This document shows, in pieces, positions 1-6,894 of a stretch of 13,104 bases of DNA. A program made the translations under genes and the position numbers. Position 1 is the stretch's first letter; each line of letters opens with the position of its first letter. The stretch is from DASSWG01 sp035705295. GTDB taxonomy: Bacteria > Bacteroidota > Bacteroidia > Flavobacteriales > Flavobacteriaceae. The notes under the pieces are model-generated. The model did not search any database. It had not been told where the DNA came from and saw only the letters and a list, made by a program, of their open reading frames with translations. The DNA lies in the NCBI GenBank assembly GCA_035705295.1, contig DASSWG010000148.1:1-13104 (forward strand). The letters are read 5' to 3'.

Positions 1-541
1 TTCCCAAATATGCGTACAAATCGGACAAAGATTCGTTTCCTTGCGGAGTAAACAAAGTCAGTGGAACGCCGTTTGCACGATCCAAAAAATATTGATCGAT
101 CGATTGGGTATTGTTTCCAAAAGCAAAAAGATCATTCTCAAAATTGGCAGTTTGGTCATAGGTAAGTCCCAAAGTGAATTTTCGAAAAGGCGATTCCTTG
201 GAAGTGTTCCGAAAAACAAAAACCACCCCGGCTTGGTTAAGGAGGTCGAAGTCGGATTCGGAAGTGGAGGAAAAACCGTTGGTGAAATTCACATCGTTAT
301 GCGAATTTTTCAAATTCAGCGAAACACTTGCCGCTCCGTTCAAAAAAACGGCACTTCCCGCAGGGTTGATTCCGATTGCGGAAAAATCACCGCCCAAAGC
401 TCCAAAAGCTCCGCTCATTGCTGTGAAACGGGCGGTTCCGGAAAGATCTTCAGAAGCATACCGCACGGCATCGGTAATATTTTGTGCATGGGCAATAGCA
501 GTAAAAGCGATCGTAAGTACAAGTAATACGGTTTTTTTCAT
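1..541 (-). CDS. FadL/OmpP1-like outer-membrane transport protein (N-terminal part, runs off the left edge)
   Basis: This is the 5' part of a minus-strand gene; 180 codons are visible and the reading frame is open to the edge. It starts at an ATG (539-541) with a classic signal peptide: KK, a hydrophobic core, then AIAHA before QN, so cleavage probably follows residue 19. The mature start has the pattern SGTARFTAMSGAFGALGGDF followed by SAIGINPAG. I recognise this from Bacteroidota outer-membrane proteins annotated as OmpP1/FadL-type transporters (often mislabelled hemin receptor). Such proteins are beta-barrels thought to pass hydrophobic compounds, but the substrate cannot be read here. The lipoprotein gene upstream ends only 30 bases before this start, so the two are probably one transcript. 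The family call is fairly firm; the function is inferred. Confidence 0.75.
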   Translation of the reverse strand, partial: MKKTVLLVLTIAFTAIAHAQNITDAVRYASEDLSGTARFTAMSGAFGALGGDFSAIGINPAGSAVFLNGAASVSLNLKNSHNDVNFTNGFSSTSESDFDLLNQAGVVFVFRNTSKESPFRKFTLGLTYDQTANFENDLFAFGNNTQSIDQYFLDRANGVPLTLFTPQGNESLSDLYAYLG

Positions 542-571
542 GGGGCAATAAAAAATTACAATTTAGAAAAA

Positions 572-1672
572 TTATCTTCTTCCCCGCGTCGAGGACGACC
601 TACTGCTGCTTCTGGTGCTTGAAGCCGGGCTGGAATAGGAACTGCTTCTTCTTGTTGAGGTGCCGGAAGAATTTCTCCTGGAAGATCGTGAGGGCGGGGA
701 AACCGTCCTGTCCGAACTTCTGGAACGGTTGCTTCGCTGTACGCGTTCATTGTCATTGGAATTGCTACTTCTGGTACGGATGGTTCGCGAGCGTTGGTCA
801 TAACTGCGCGAACTTCGGGCATCTACATTTCGCGGGTTGCGAATGGTCCGTACGGAACTTCTGTTCCGGCTGCGGTCATTGTTGTCCGACCGCACATTTC
901 TGCGGTTGACGGAACTTCGTGCGTTCCGGTCTTGATCCGATCGCACATTACGTCGGTTATAATCGCGATCACTCCTATTGGCATTTCGTGCATTTTGACG
1001 ATTGTAAGAATTGCTTCGATAATAATCGCGGTAATTATTATGGTAAGCTACCCCATAATAAGGAGAATAATAATTTCCGTAGTAATAGGGATTGTAGGAA
1101 TAATAGGGGTTATAAAATCCATATCCATAATAAGGATAGTAAGGGTAATATGGATAATAGTGGTTCCAACCTATGTGCCACCAACTGTTTCCATAATAAG
1201 GATATCCCCAACCGAAATTCCATCCGTAACCATATGCATAATAGGGCGAATAAAATCCGGAATTGTAATAATTTACGTTAATTTCAGTAGGGTTGCTTCC
1301 CCAAGCGGCTTCGCCTCCGGAATAAGTATATCCATCTTGCGCGTAGTAAGCCTCGTCGTTTTCCACATAGGCGGAATCGGATTTGTTGGAAGAATAAGCA
1401 TCAACATCGGTGAAAATAGCATCTTGCGCTTTTTCAATTTGCACCGCCTGCTCGGCAAAATAATTTTCATAATATCCGGAATCTTCGTTGTTTTGGTTTC
1501 CGGTTTCATTTTGCGGATTTGCTTCCGGGGCATTGGAAACCTCGGCGTCGGAGTAGATGCCGTCTCGATCATAACCGGTATATTCGTATGTTCCACACGA
1601 TACCACGGTCAAAATTGCGAGTATCGCCATTAAAAATGAAGGCGATTTTTTTATGTATTTATCGAGTGTCAT
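572..1672 (-). CDS. Low-complexity lipoprotein with acidic, Tyr-rich and Arg/Ser-rich blocks
   Basis: The protein has 366 residues and starts at the ATG at 1670-1672. Residues 1-26 form a lipoprotein signal: lysines, a hydrophobic stretch and the lipobox TVVSC, with Cys26 as the lipidated residue. The mature chain has three compositional blocks. Residues 29-130 are acidic. Residues 134-217 are packed with Tyr, Gly, Asn, Pro and Trp, including repeated YYP units. Residues 218-366 are almost entirely Arg, Ser and Asn and end in STRGRR. No enzymatic domain is visible. Similar flavobacterial proteins have sometimes been labelled vitellogenin-like because of composition only; that name carries no function. 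It lies 30 bases upstream of the FadL-like gene, so a shared role at the outer membrane is possible. It is divergent from proS. Function unknown; that it is a gene and a lipoprotein is well supported. Confidence 0.85.
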   Translation of the reverse strand: MTLDKYIKKSPSFLMAILAILTVVSCGTYEYTGYDRDGIYSDAEVSNAPEANPQNETGNQNNEDSGYYENYFAEQAVQIEKAQDAIFTDVDAYSSNKSDSAYVENDEAYYAQDGYTYSGGEAAWGSNPTEINVNYYNSGFYSPYYAYGYGWNFGWGYPYYGNSWWHIGWNHYYPYYPYYPYYGYGFYNPYYSYNPYYYGNYYSPYYGVAYHNNYRDYYRSNSYNRQNARNANRSDRDYNRRNVRSDQDRNARSSVNRRNVRSDNNDRSRNRSSVRTIRNPRNVDARSSRSYDQRSRTIRTRSSNSNDNERVQRSNRSRSSDRTVSPPSRSSRRNSSGTSTRRSSSYSSPASSTRSSSRSSSTRGRR

Positions 1673-1688
1673 AACTTTGAGGTATTAA

Positions 1689-1719
1689 TTGTTCTACATA
1701 ACAAATTTAATTAGTTTTG
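1689..1719 (+). promoter_or_regulatory. Predicted proS promoter
   Basis: TTG at 1689-1691, a 20-base spacer, then TAGTTTTG at 1712-1719. This fits the Bacteroidota housekeeping sigma pattern (TTG, 17-23 bases, TAnnTTTG). Transcription would start near 1725, about 50 bases before the proS ATG at 1774. No Shine-Dalgarno site is visible, as is usual in this phylum. Confidence 0.55.
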
Positions 1720-1726
1720 CGACCAA
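1702..1726 (-). promoter_or_regulatory. Possible promoter of the lipoprotein/FadL-like unit
   Basis: On the minus strand, TAAATTTG (1709-1702) matches the Bacteroidota -7 element TAnnTTTG. The nearest upstream TTG (1726-1724) is only 14 bases away, shorter than the usual 17-23, so the -33 match is poor. It would give a leader of roughly 20-25 bases before the ATG at 1672 and would overlap the divergent proS promoter. Confidence 0.3.
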
Positions 1727-1773
1727 CTAAAAATGTATTAACATAAAGTGCAACATTTGTGCCAAAATAGAAT

Positions 1774-3252
1774 ATGGGAAACAAGTTAACAAAACGCGAA
1801 GTGGATTATTCCAAGTGGTACAACGAGCTGGTGGTCCAGGCCGATTTGGCCGAAAATTCCGCCGTTCGCGGCTGCATGGTCATCAAGCCCTATGGATTTG
1901 CAATTTGGGAAAAAATACAGGCCGAATTGGACCGCATGTTCAAAGAAACCGGCCATCAAAATGCTTATTTTCCACTTTTTGTACCCAAAAGTTTGTTCGA
2001 AGCGGAAGAAAAAAATGCCGAAGGATTTGCGAAAGAATGTGCCGTGGTTACGCATTATCGGCTAAAAACCGATCCGGACGACCCGAAAAAACTCATTGTG
2101 GACCCCGATGCGAAACTGGAAGAAGAATTGGTGGTGCGGCCCACTTCCGAAGCCTTGATTTGGAACACCTACAAAGGTTGGATACAATCCTATCGCGATT
2201 TGCCAATTTTGATCAACCAATGGGCCAATGTGGTGCGTTGGGAAATGCGCACCCGATTGTTCCTCCGAACCACCGAATTTTTGTGGCAAGAAGGCCACAC
2301 GGCGCATGCAACCAAAGCGGAAGCGTTGGAAGAAACCGCACAAATGAATTCGATTTACGCGGAATTTGTCGAAAACTTTATGGGGATCCCCGTAATTCAA
2401 GGGAAGAAAACCGAAAGTGAACGTTTTGCAGGGGCGGAAGAAACCTATTGTATTGAAGCTTTGATGCAAGACGGAAAAGCATTGCAAGCTGGAACTTCAC
2501 ACTTTTTAGGGCAAAATTTCGCGGAAGCCTTTGATGTGAAATTTACTTCCAAAGAAGGAAAATTGGAATATGTTTGGGCCACCAGTTGGGGCGTTTCCAC
2601 CCGTTTGATGGGCGCGTTGATCATGACCCATAGCGATGATCACGGGTTGGTGCTTCCGCCAAAATTGGCGCCAAATCAAGTGGTGATCGTTCCCATTTAC
2701 AAAGGCGAAGAGCAATTGGCGCAAATTTCGGAGGTTGCCAACAAACTTGCGATGGAATTGCGAATGAACGGAATTTCCGTGAAATACGACGATCGCGACA
2801 CCCACAAACCCGGTTGGAAATTTGCCCAATACGAATTGCAGGGAGTCCCGGTGCGTTTGGCGCTCGGCCCAAAAGACCTCGAAAAAGGAACCGTGGAACT
2901 GGCCCGGCGCGACACGCTGACAAAAGAATTTGTGGAGCAAAAAGAAGTGGTTGAAAAGGTAAAGGTATTGATGACCGAAATTCAAGAAAATTTATACCAA
3001 AAAGCCATGGATTTTCGAAATGAACACATCACGAAAGTAGATAATTTCGAAGAATTTAAAGAAGTGTTGAAAACCAAAGGTGGTTTTGTTTCTGCCCATT
3101 GGGATGGAACTTCCGAAACCGAGAACAAAATCAAAGAACTCACCAAAGCAACAATTCGCTGCATTCCATTCAATAACGAAAAAGAGGAGGGAAGCTGTGT
3201 TTTCAGTGGGAAACCTTCTTTGGAACGGGTGCTTTTTGCCAAGGCATATTAA
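1774..3252 (+). CDS. proS: Prolyl-tRNA synthetase, archaeal/eukaryotic type
   Basis: A cytoplasmic class II aminoacyl-tRNA synthetase that charges tRNA-Pro with proline using ATP. It has 492 residues, the length of the archaeal/eukaryote-like form. The catalytic core contains the proline-site motif RPTSE (122-126), class II motif 2 beginning RWEMRTRLFLR (from 155, with WQEGHTAH to 178) and motif 3 beginning SWGVSTRLMG (271 on, ending HGLVLPP). Motif 2 leads into motif 3 without the large editing insertion typical of the bacterial ProRS type. An anticodon-binding domain follows from about 303. The C-terminal ProS extension runs from about 400 and ends in a Tyr (FAKAY), as this subtype usually does. 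The ATG at 1774 is preceded by a good promoter. No hairpin terminator is visible after the stop, so some read-through into the tRNA genes is possible. Confidence 0.97.
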   Translation: MGNKLTKREVDYSKWYNELVVQADLAENSAVRGCMVIKPYGFAIWEKIQAELDRMFKETGHQNAYFPLFVPKSLFEAEEKNAEGFAKECAVVTHYRLKTDPDDPKKLIVDPDAKLEEELVVRPTSEALIWNTYKGWIQSYRDLPILINQWANVVRWEMRTRLFLRTTEFLWQEGHTAHATKAEALEETAQMNSIYAEFVENFMGIPVIQGKKTESERFAGAEETYCIEALMQDGKALQAGTSHFLGQNFAEAFDVKFTSKEGKLEYVWATSWGVSTRLMGALIMTHSDDHGLVLPPKLAPNQVVIVPIYKGEEQLAQISEVANKLAMELRMNGISVKYDDRDTHKPGWKFAQYELQGVPVRLALGPKDLEKGTVELARRDTLTKEFVEQKEVVEKVKVLMTEIQENLYQKAMDFRNEHITKVDNFEEFKEVLKTKGGFVSAHWDGTSETENKIKELTKATIRCIPFNNEKEEGSCVFSGKPSLERVLFAKAY

Positions 3253-3278
3253 AAAAGGAAAAATAAACAAACCCACAT

Positions 3279-3308
3279 TTGCAGCATTGAAAAATAGTTG
3301 TATTTTTG
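3279..3308 (+). promoter_or_regulatory. Promoter of the tRNA-Glu pair (and perhaps rpsT)
   Basis: TTG at 3279-3281, a 19-base spacer and TATTTTTG at 3301-3308: a perfect Bacteroidota promoter match. It lies 22 bases before the first tRNA. I find no TAnnTTTG between the two tRNAs or just before rpsT, so one transcript may cover both tRNAs and rpsT as far as the terminator at 3939-3975. Confidence 0.65.
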
Positions 3309-3330
3309 CAACCGTTTAAAATGCAAAATT

Positions 3331-3402
3331 GGTCCGTTCGTCTAGGGGTTAGGACGCCAGGTTTTCATCCTGGTAACAGGGGTTCGATTCCCCTACGGAC
3401 TA
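3331..3402 (+). tRNA. tRNA-Glu (anticodon TTC), copy 1
   Basis: A full cloverleaf can be folded over 72 bases. The acceptor stem GGTCCGT pairs with ACGGACT (a G-U pair at 1-72) and is followed by discriminator A. The anticodon arm is CCAGG, loop TTTTCAT, CCTGG, giving anticodon TTC. The T arm is AGGGG, TTCGATT, CCCCT. CCA is not encoded. Copy 2 lies 92 bases downstream. Confidence 0.97.
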
Positions 3403-3409
3403 CTTGGTT

Positions 3410-3479
3410 GGTTATGAGTTATGAGTTGTGAGTTGTGAGTTTGTCTCACATCTCAAGTCCGAAATCTCACTTCTCACAT
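3410..3479 (+). repeat. AGTTATG/AGTTGTG heptamer repeat with a fold-back partner
   Basis: About four tandem heptamers of the form (A/G)GTT(A/G)TG run from 3410 to 3437, directly after tRNA-Glu copy 1. They are followed by complementary CTCACATCTCA-type units. Arms 3429-3439 and 3445-3455 pair at 10 of 11 positions around the 5-base loop TTTGT, so the RNA can form a hairpin. Two further CTCAC-type units (to 3479) could pair with the other heptamers. No terminator-like T run follows. Confidence 0.7.
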
Positions 3480-3494
3480 CTAAAAATAAATATT

Positions 3495-3566
3495 GGCCCG
3501 TTCGTCTATCGGCTAGGACGCCAGGTTTTCATCCTGGTAAGAGGGGTTCGATTCCCCTACGGGCTA
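3495..3566 (+). tRNA. tRNA-Glu (anticodon TTC), copy 2
   Basis: A second 72-base cloverleaf with the same anticodon arm and TTC anticodon. Relative to copy 1 it differs in the D loop and the variable region, and has a compensatory acceptor change: T3-A70 in copy 1 is C3-G70 here. The G-U pair at 1-72 and discriminator A are kept, and CCA is not encoded. No separate promoter is visible, so it is probably processed from a joint transcript with copy 1. Confidence 0.97.
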
Positions 3567-3574
3567 CAGAAATA

Positions 3575-3604
3575 AGTTATGAGTTAAGAGTTATGAGTTA
3601 TGAG
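3575..3604 (+). repeat. AGTTATG heptamer repeat after tRNA-Glu copy 2
   Basis: Four tandem AGTTATG heptamers (the second reads AGTTAAG) start nine bases after the second tRNA. The arrangement mirrors the repeat behind the first tRNA. The complementary arm is only vestigial here: a CATTTCTC-like stretch lies some 30 bases downstream, before rpsT. Confidence 0.7.
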
Positions 3605-3670
3605 TCTGCCGTCAAAGGCAAGTTTATACGTTTTTCATTTCTCGCTTATTAAATCTAATATCTAAAGAAA

Positions 3671-3919
3671 ATGGCAAATCACAAGTCAGCATTAAAAAGG
3701 ATACGTAACAGCGAAACTAAACGTTTGCGCAACCGTTACCAGCATAAAACCACGCGAAACGCGATCAAGAAATTGAAGGAAGCGGACAAAAAAGAAGCGG
3801 AAAAAATGTTCCCTACCGTCGTTTCCATGATCGACAAACTTGCCAAGCGGAACATTGTGCACAACAATAAAGCGGCCAATTTGAAATCGAAATTGGCAAA
3901 GCACGTAGCGGCCTTGTAA
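3671..3919 (+). CDS. rpsT: 30S ribosomal protein S20 (bS20)
   Basis: An 82-residue, strongly basic, helix-forming protein with the family start MANHKSALKRIRNSETKRL and the conserved late block VHNNKAANLKSKLAKH. bS20 binds 16S rRNA at the foot of the small ribosomal subunit. Length and sequence match the family with no defects. The ATG at 3671 is the only sensible start. It follows the tRNA-Glu pair and ends 19 bases before an intrinsic terminator. No promoter of its own is evident, so co-transcription with the tRNAs is likely (inference). Confidence 0.97.
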   Translation: MANHKSALKRIRNSETKRLRNRYQHKTTRNAIKKLKEADKKEAEKMFPTVVSMIDKLAKRNIVHNNKAANLKSKLAKHVAAL

Positions 3920-3938
3920 ACGCTTGAACTTTTTACAG

Positions 3939-3975
3939 AAAAATAGCTCCCCGAAAATTCGTGGGAGCTATTTTT
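3939..3975 (+). terminator. Intrinsic terminator of rpsT
   Basis: A perfect 13-bp stem (AAAAATAGCTCCC, 3939-3951, with its complement at 3963-3975) around an 11-base loop, ending in TTTTT. The flanking A and T runs could let it act on either strand. It lies just after the rpsT stop. Confidence 0.9.
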
Positions 3976-4042
3976 GTTTGGAAACGAACAAAGGCAAACT
4001 ATATTTTATGCTTGTCCGCTTTTAGTTCCAGAAGTATATTTT

Positions 4043-4100
4043 GTTACCCTGAGCGCAGTCGAAGGGTCGACAAAAACATCTCGACTGCGCTCGATGTGAC
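4043..4100. repeat. REP-like intergenic palindrome (GAGCGCAGTCGA family)
   Basis: Inverted arms GAGCGCAGTCGA (4051-4062) and TCGACTGCGCTC (4081-4092) pair perfectly over 12 bp. Partly matching outer flanks start GTTAC and end GTGAC. From memory, elements of the form CCTGAGCGnAGTCGAAGGG are scattered in many copies between genes in Flavobacteriia. It lies between the rpsT and rho terminators. Nearby, the 10-mer ACTGCCAACT occurs twice (4227-4236, 4241-4250), a small direct repeat. The rest of the 3920-4256 gap holds only the two terminators. Confidence 0.7.
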
Positions 4101-4163
4101 AATTGTTCTTGATTTTAGGGGATTTTTGGGGTAGGCATTATTCGTTCGTGTTGAGCGTGAATG

Positions 4164-4200
4164 AAAAACCCTTTCCCAAGGCTTATTGGAAAAGGGTTTT
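4164..4200 (-). terminator. Intrinsic terminator of rho
   Basis: Arms at 4165-4179 and 4186-4200 form a 15-position stem with one mismatch or wobble around a 6-base loop. On the minus strand the stem ends in TTTTT, about 55 bases after the rho stop. The symmetric A/T flanks also make it a possible terminator for plus-strand transcripts. Confidence 0.8.
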
Positions 4201-4256
4201 CTGAATTATTAAAGGGGAATGATTTTACTGCCAACTGCTTACTGCCAACTAAAAAA

Positions 4257-5933
4257 TCACCCGTTCATCGAAATCAAAAACTCTTCGTTGTTCTTGGTTT
4301 GTTTAAAACGTTCGTTGATGAATTCCATGGCTTCCACGGGGTTCATATCGGCCAAATATTTGCGCATCACCCACATTCTCTGAACCGTACTTTCATCAAG
4401 TAACAAATCGTCGCGGCGCGTGCTGGAAGAAGTAAGGTCGATGGCCGGGAAAATTCTGCGGTTGGCGATTTTTCGGTCCAGTTGCAGTTCCATATTTCCG
4501 GTCCCTTTGAATTCTTCGAAAATCACCTCGTCCATTTTTGAGCCGGTGTCGGTCAATGCTGTTGCCAAAATGGTCAAAGATCCACCGTTTTCAATATTTC
4601 TTGCTGCCCCGAAAAAGCGTTTGGGTTTGTGCAATGCGTTAGCATCGACCCCACCGCTCAATACTTTTCCGCTTGCGGGTTGCACGGTGTTGTAGGCGCG
4701 CGCCAACCGCGTGATGGAATCTAAAAGGATCACCACATCGTGGCCGCATTCCACCAAACGTTTTGCTTTTTCCAAAACAATGTTCGCCACGCGAACGTGT
4801 TCGTTTGCTTCCTTGTCAAAAGTGGAGGCAACTACTTCACCTTTGACGTTGCGTTGCATGTCGGTAACTTCTTCCGGGCGCTCGTCGATCAATAAGACAA
4901 TTTGATAAACCTCTGGGTGGTTTGCCGCGATGGCATTTGCCACATCTTTCAGCAACATGGTTTTCCCGGTTTTGGGTTGGGAAACGATCATTCCACGTTG
5001 TCCTTTTCCAATGGGCGAAAACAAATCGATAATTCGCGTCGAAATTGTGCTTTGGCGCTCGGCGATGTTGAATTTTTCCTGTGGGAAAAGCGGCGTTAAA
5101 TGTTCAAAAGAAACCCGGTCGCGCACCACTTGCGGATCGAGCCCGTTGATTTTGTTGATTTTGATGAGCGGAAAATATTTCTCACCTTCTTTTGGGGGCC
5201 GAACTTGCCCCAAAACCGTGTCGCCGGTTTTCAAACCAAACAAACGAATTTGCGATTGTGAAACGTAAATATCGTCGGGCGAAGACAAATAGTTGTAGTC
5301 CGAAGAACGCAAAAATCCGTAGCCGTCCTGCATAATATCCAAAACCCCTTCGCTTTCTATGATCGCGTCAAACTCATAATCGGGTTCGCGATAGCGGTTG
5401 CGGTTGTCGCGGTTGCCATTGTCACGGTTGCCGTTGTTTTTCTGATTTGGATTGTGGTGGGTTTCCTTTTTTGGGCGATTTTCGCGCCGATTGTCTTTGG
5501 AAGAAGTTTCCGGATTTTTTGAAGCCGTGGAATTGTGTTCCCGCTGTTGATTTTTTTCCGGTTTCTGATGCGTTTGGTTGGGGTTTTTTACTTCTCGGTT
5601 TTCCTGTTTTCTGTTTGGAGGGTTGCTGCCCTGAGCTCTACTTTGCTGTTGCGGTTTTTCTGTTTGTTCTTCCGAAGTTTTGTTTTCGGCCGGTTTCTGG
5701 GTTTGCGGTCTTTTTCTGGGAGGTTTGGAAGAAGTTCGCTCAGCGGATTTTGCCGTCACGGCTTCTTCTTGAAGTACTTCTTGTACTTTTTGCGGATTTG
5801 CCGCTTGATAGTCCAAAATTTGATAGACCAAATCCAATTTTTTTAAGCTTTTGTGTTTGGGAACACGTAGTGATTTAGCAATTTCTTGAAGCTCGGGGAG
5901 CTTTTTTGCTTTTAATTCTGAAATTTCCAACAT
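4257..5933 (-). CDS. rho: Transcription termination factor Rho with a disordered insert
   Basis: A hexameric RNA-dependent ATPase/helicase that ends transcription. It has 558 residues, against about 420 in E. coli. Residues 1-45 form the SAP-like Rho_N helices. Residues about 55-187 are a Gln/Asn/Lys/Arg/Pro-rich stretch with GNRDN repeats, predicted by eye to be disordered. The cold-shock-like RNA-binding domain starts near 190 (GVLDIMQDGYGFLRSSDYNY). The ATPase core has Walker A SQPKTGKT (318-325), Walker B DVVILLDS (399-406), and the Q/R-loop region SGGVDANALHKPKRFFGAAR. The catalytic part is intact and strongly conserved. A long N-terminal insert is common in Bacteroidota Rho. It converges on rpsT with a terminator between them, and DUF4293 lies divergently upstream. 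No good TAnnTTTG promoter is visible just upstream. Confidence 0.97.
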   Translation of the reverse strand: MLEISELKAKKLPELQEIAKSLRVPKHKSLKKLDLVYQILDYQAANPQKVQEVLQEEAVTAKSAERTSSKPPRKRPQTQKPAENKTSEEQTEKPQQQSRAQGSNPPNRKQENREVKNPNQTHQKPEKNQQREHNSTASKNPETSSKDNRRENRPKKETHHNPNQKNNGNRDNGNRDNRNRYREPDYEFDAIIESEGVLDIMQDGYGFLRSSDYNYLSSPDDIYVSQSQIRLFGLKTGDTVLGQVRPPKEGEKYFPLIKINKINGLDPQVVRDRVSFEHLTPLFPQEKFNIAERQSTISTRIIDLFSPIGKGQRGMIVSQPKTGKTMLLKDVANAIAANHPEVYQIVLLIDERPEEVTDMQRNVKGEVVASTFDKEANEHVRVANIVLEKAKRLVECGHDVVILLDSITRLARAYNTVQPASGKVLSGGVDANALHKPKRFFGAARNIENGGSLTILATALTDTGSKMDEVIFEEFKGTGNMELQLDRKIANRRIFPAIDLTSSSTRRDDLLLDESTVQRMWVMRKYLADMNPVEAMEFINERFKQTKNNEEFLISMNG

Positions 5934-6456
5934 GTGTATTAAAGTATGAATATTATTTTGTTCTGAGATTTGTTGTGTTCCGAAGAAGAATCGAAAAAAA
6001 ATCGAAGTTAATGGATAACCTTTGTTGAAGTGGTTATGAATTGTAAGTGCAATAATACAACTTTATTTTTATTTTCCGATTGTCGTTTTTAAAAATAATC
6101 CTTTATTTTTGTGGCTCGTTATTTTTTTGGTTTTTTAAAAATGGACTTATCGAAAATTTTTCGTAAAATTTGAAATGAAAATGCCGTTAAAAATTTTATA
6201 CTGTTTGAGCCAACGAAATTTTTGAATTCAAAACCAGAAGTGCTGGCGAGTTTATAAAATTTAGGCATCGAATGATAAATTTAGAAAAAATTTCGTCCGT
6301 CCTAGCGTTTTTTGTTTCTTTTTTGGGCAATGCAAAAAAGAAAAAATAGGAAAGAAAAACTGGCTTTGTTTTAAAAAGAAAAATATATTTGGGACAGGAT
6401 TGAGATAAAACCAAAAAAGTACATTAAAAAGCAACCTTGAAATTATCAAAAAAACC
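5934..6456. other. AT-rich intergenic region between rho and the DUF4293 gene
   Basis: There is no credible gene here; the reading frames are short and low in complexity. The visible structure is a perfect 11-bp inverted repeat (TTTCTTTTTTG at 6315-6325, complement at 6333-6343, loop GGCAATG). From memory it resembles a common flavobacterial intergenic motif. A promoter-like match also points rightward (TTG 6080-6082, 21 bases, TATTTTTG 6104-6111) with no gene for about 340 bases. For rho, the best minus-strand candidate is an imperfect TATTATTG (6057-6050) without a TTG at the right distance. Confidence 0.5.
6366..6391 (+). promoter_or_regulatory. Possible promoter of the DUF4293 gene
   Basis: TATATTTG at 6384-6391 matches the -7 element. 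The TTG at 6366-6368 is 15 bases upstream, slightly too close. It would give a leader of about 60 bases before the ATG at 6457. Confidence 0.35.
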
Positions 6457-6867
6457 ATGATCCAGCGCATTCAAAGTATTTACCTTTTGATCGTTGTTTT
6501 TTTGAACGCCGCCATGCCGTGGTGGTTCCCACTTTGGAAAACCGAAGCCGGAACAGCGGTGTTTGCTATGGAAAAACCCTTTGTTTTTGGCGCTTTTTGT
6601 TTTTCGGGTTTGTTGGCGTTGATCGCCATTTTTATGTTTAAAAATCGAAAGTTCCAATTCGTTTTGGGACGGCTGAATATAGTATTGAACTTTGTTTTGC
6701 TAGGATTTTTCGTGTACTGGCTGCTAATGATGCCTGGAGAAATGCAAATTTCGGAGAAAGGCATTTTGGTGTTTGTTCCGCTTGTTGCTATCGTTTTTTT
6801 GGCCTTGGCCAACAAAGCCATCAAAAAGGACGAAGACCTCGTAAAATCTGTGGACCGGTTGCGATAA
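6457..6867 (+). CDS. DUF4293 family integral membrane protein
   Basis: A 136-residue protein with four hydrophobic segments: about 8-26, 42-60, 70-90 and 101-118. It begins MIQRIQSIYLLIVV and ends with a charged cytoplasmic-looking tail (NKAIKKDEDLVKSVDRLR). I recognise both ends from the DUF4293 family, which is found in Bacteroidota and commonly sits next to rho. No catalytic motif is visible and the function is unknown. The gene is complete, divergent from rho, and followed by a strong terminator, so it appears to be a single-gene unit. The ATG at 6457 is chosen because the family signature starts there. Confidence 0.85.
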   Translation: MIQRIQSIYLLIVVFLNAAMPWWFPLWKTEAGTAVFAMEKPFVFGAFCFSGLLALIAIFMFKNRKFQFVLGRLNIVLNFVLLGFFVYWLLMMPGEMQISEKGILVFVPLVAIVFLALANKAIKKDEDLVKSVDRLR

Positions 6868-6894
6868 AACCTTTTATCTTAGTGTTAGTGCGTG

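Noticed and set aside
794..1633. Long plus-strand open frame (279 codons, Ile/Val-rich) opposite the lipoprotein gene
   Set aside because: It is the antisense of the Tyr/Asn/Arg repeat codons. It has no signal, domain or promoter, whereas the opposite strand encodes a clear lipoprotein signal and sits in an operon-like arrangement.
3410..3604. Heptamer repeats considered as a CRISPR-like array
   Set aside because: Units are only 7 bases and contiguous, with no regular spacers and no cas genes nearby; tRNA genes lie between the two clusters.
5447..5878. Plus-strand open frames opposite the N-terminal part of rho
   Set aside because: They arise from the low-complexity Gln/Asn/Lys codons of the Rho insert read in reverse; rho itself is unmistakable.
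6196..6470. Short minus-strand frames in the rho-DUF4293 gap
   Set aside because: Phe/Lys low-complexity translations of AT-rich DNA, overlapping each other, with no start context or recognisable features.
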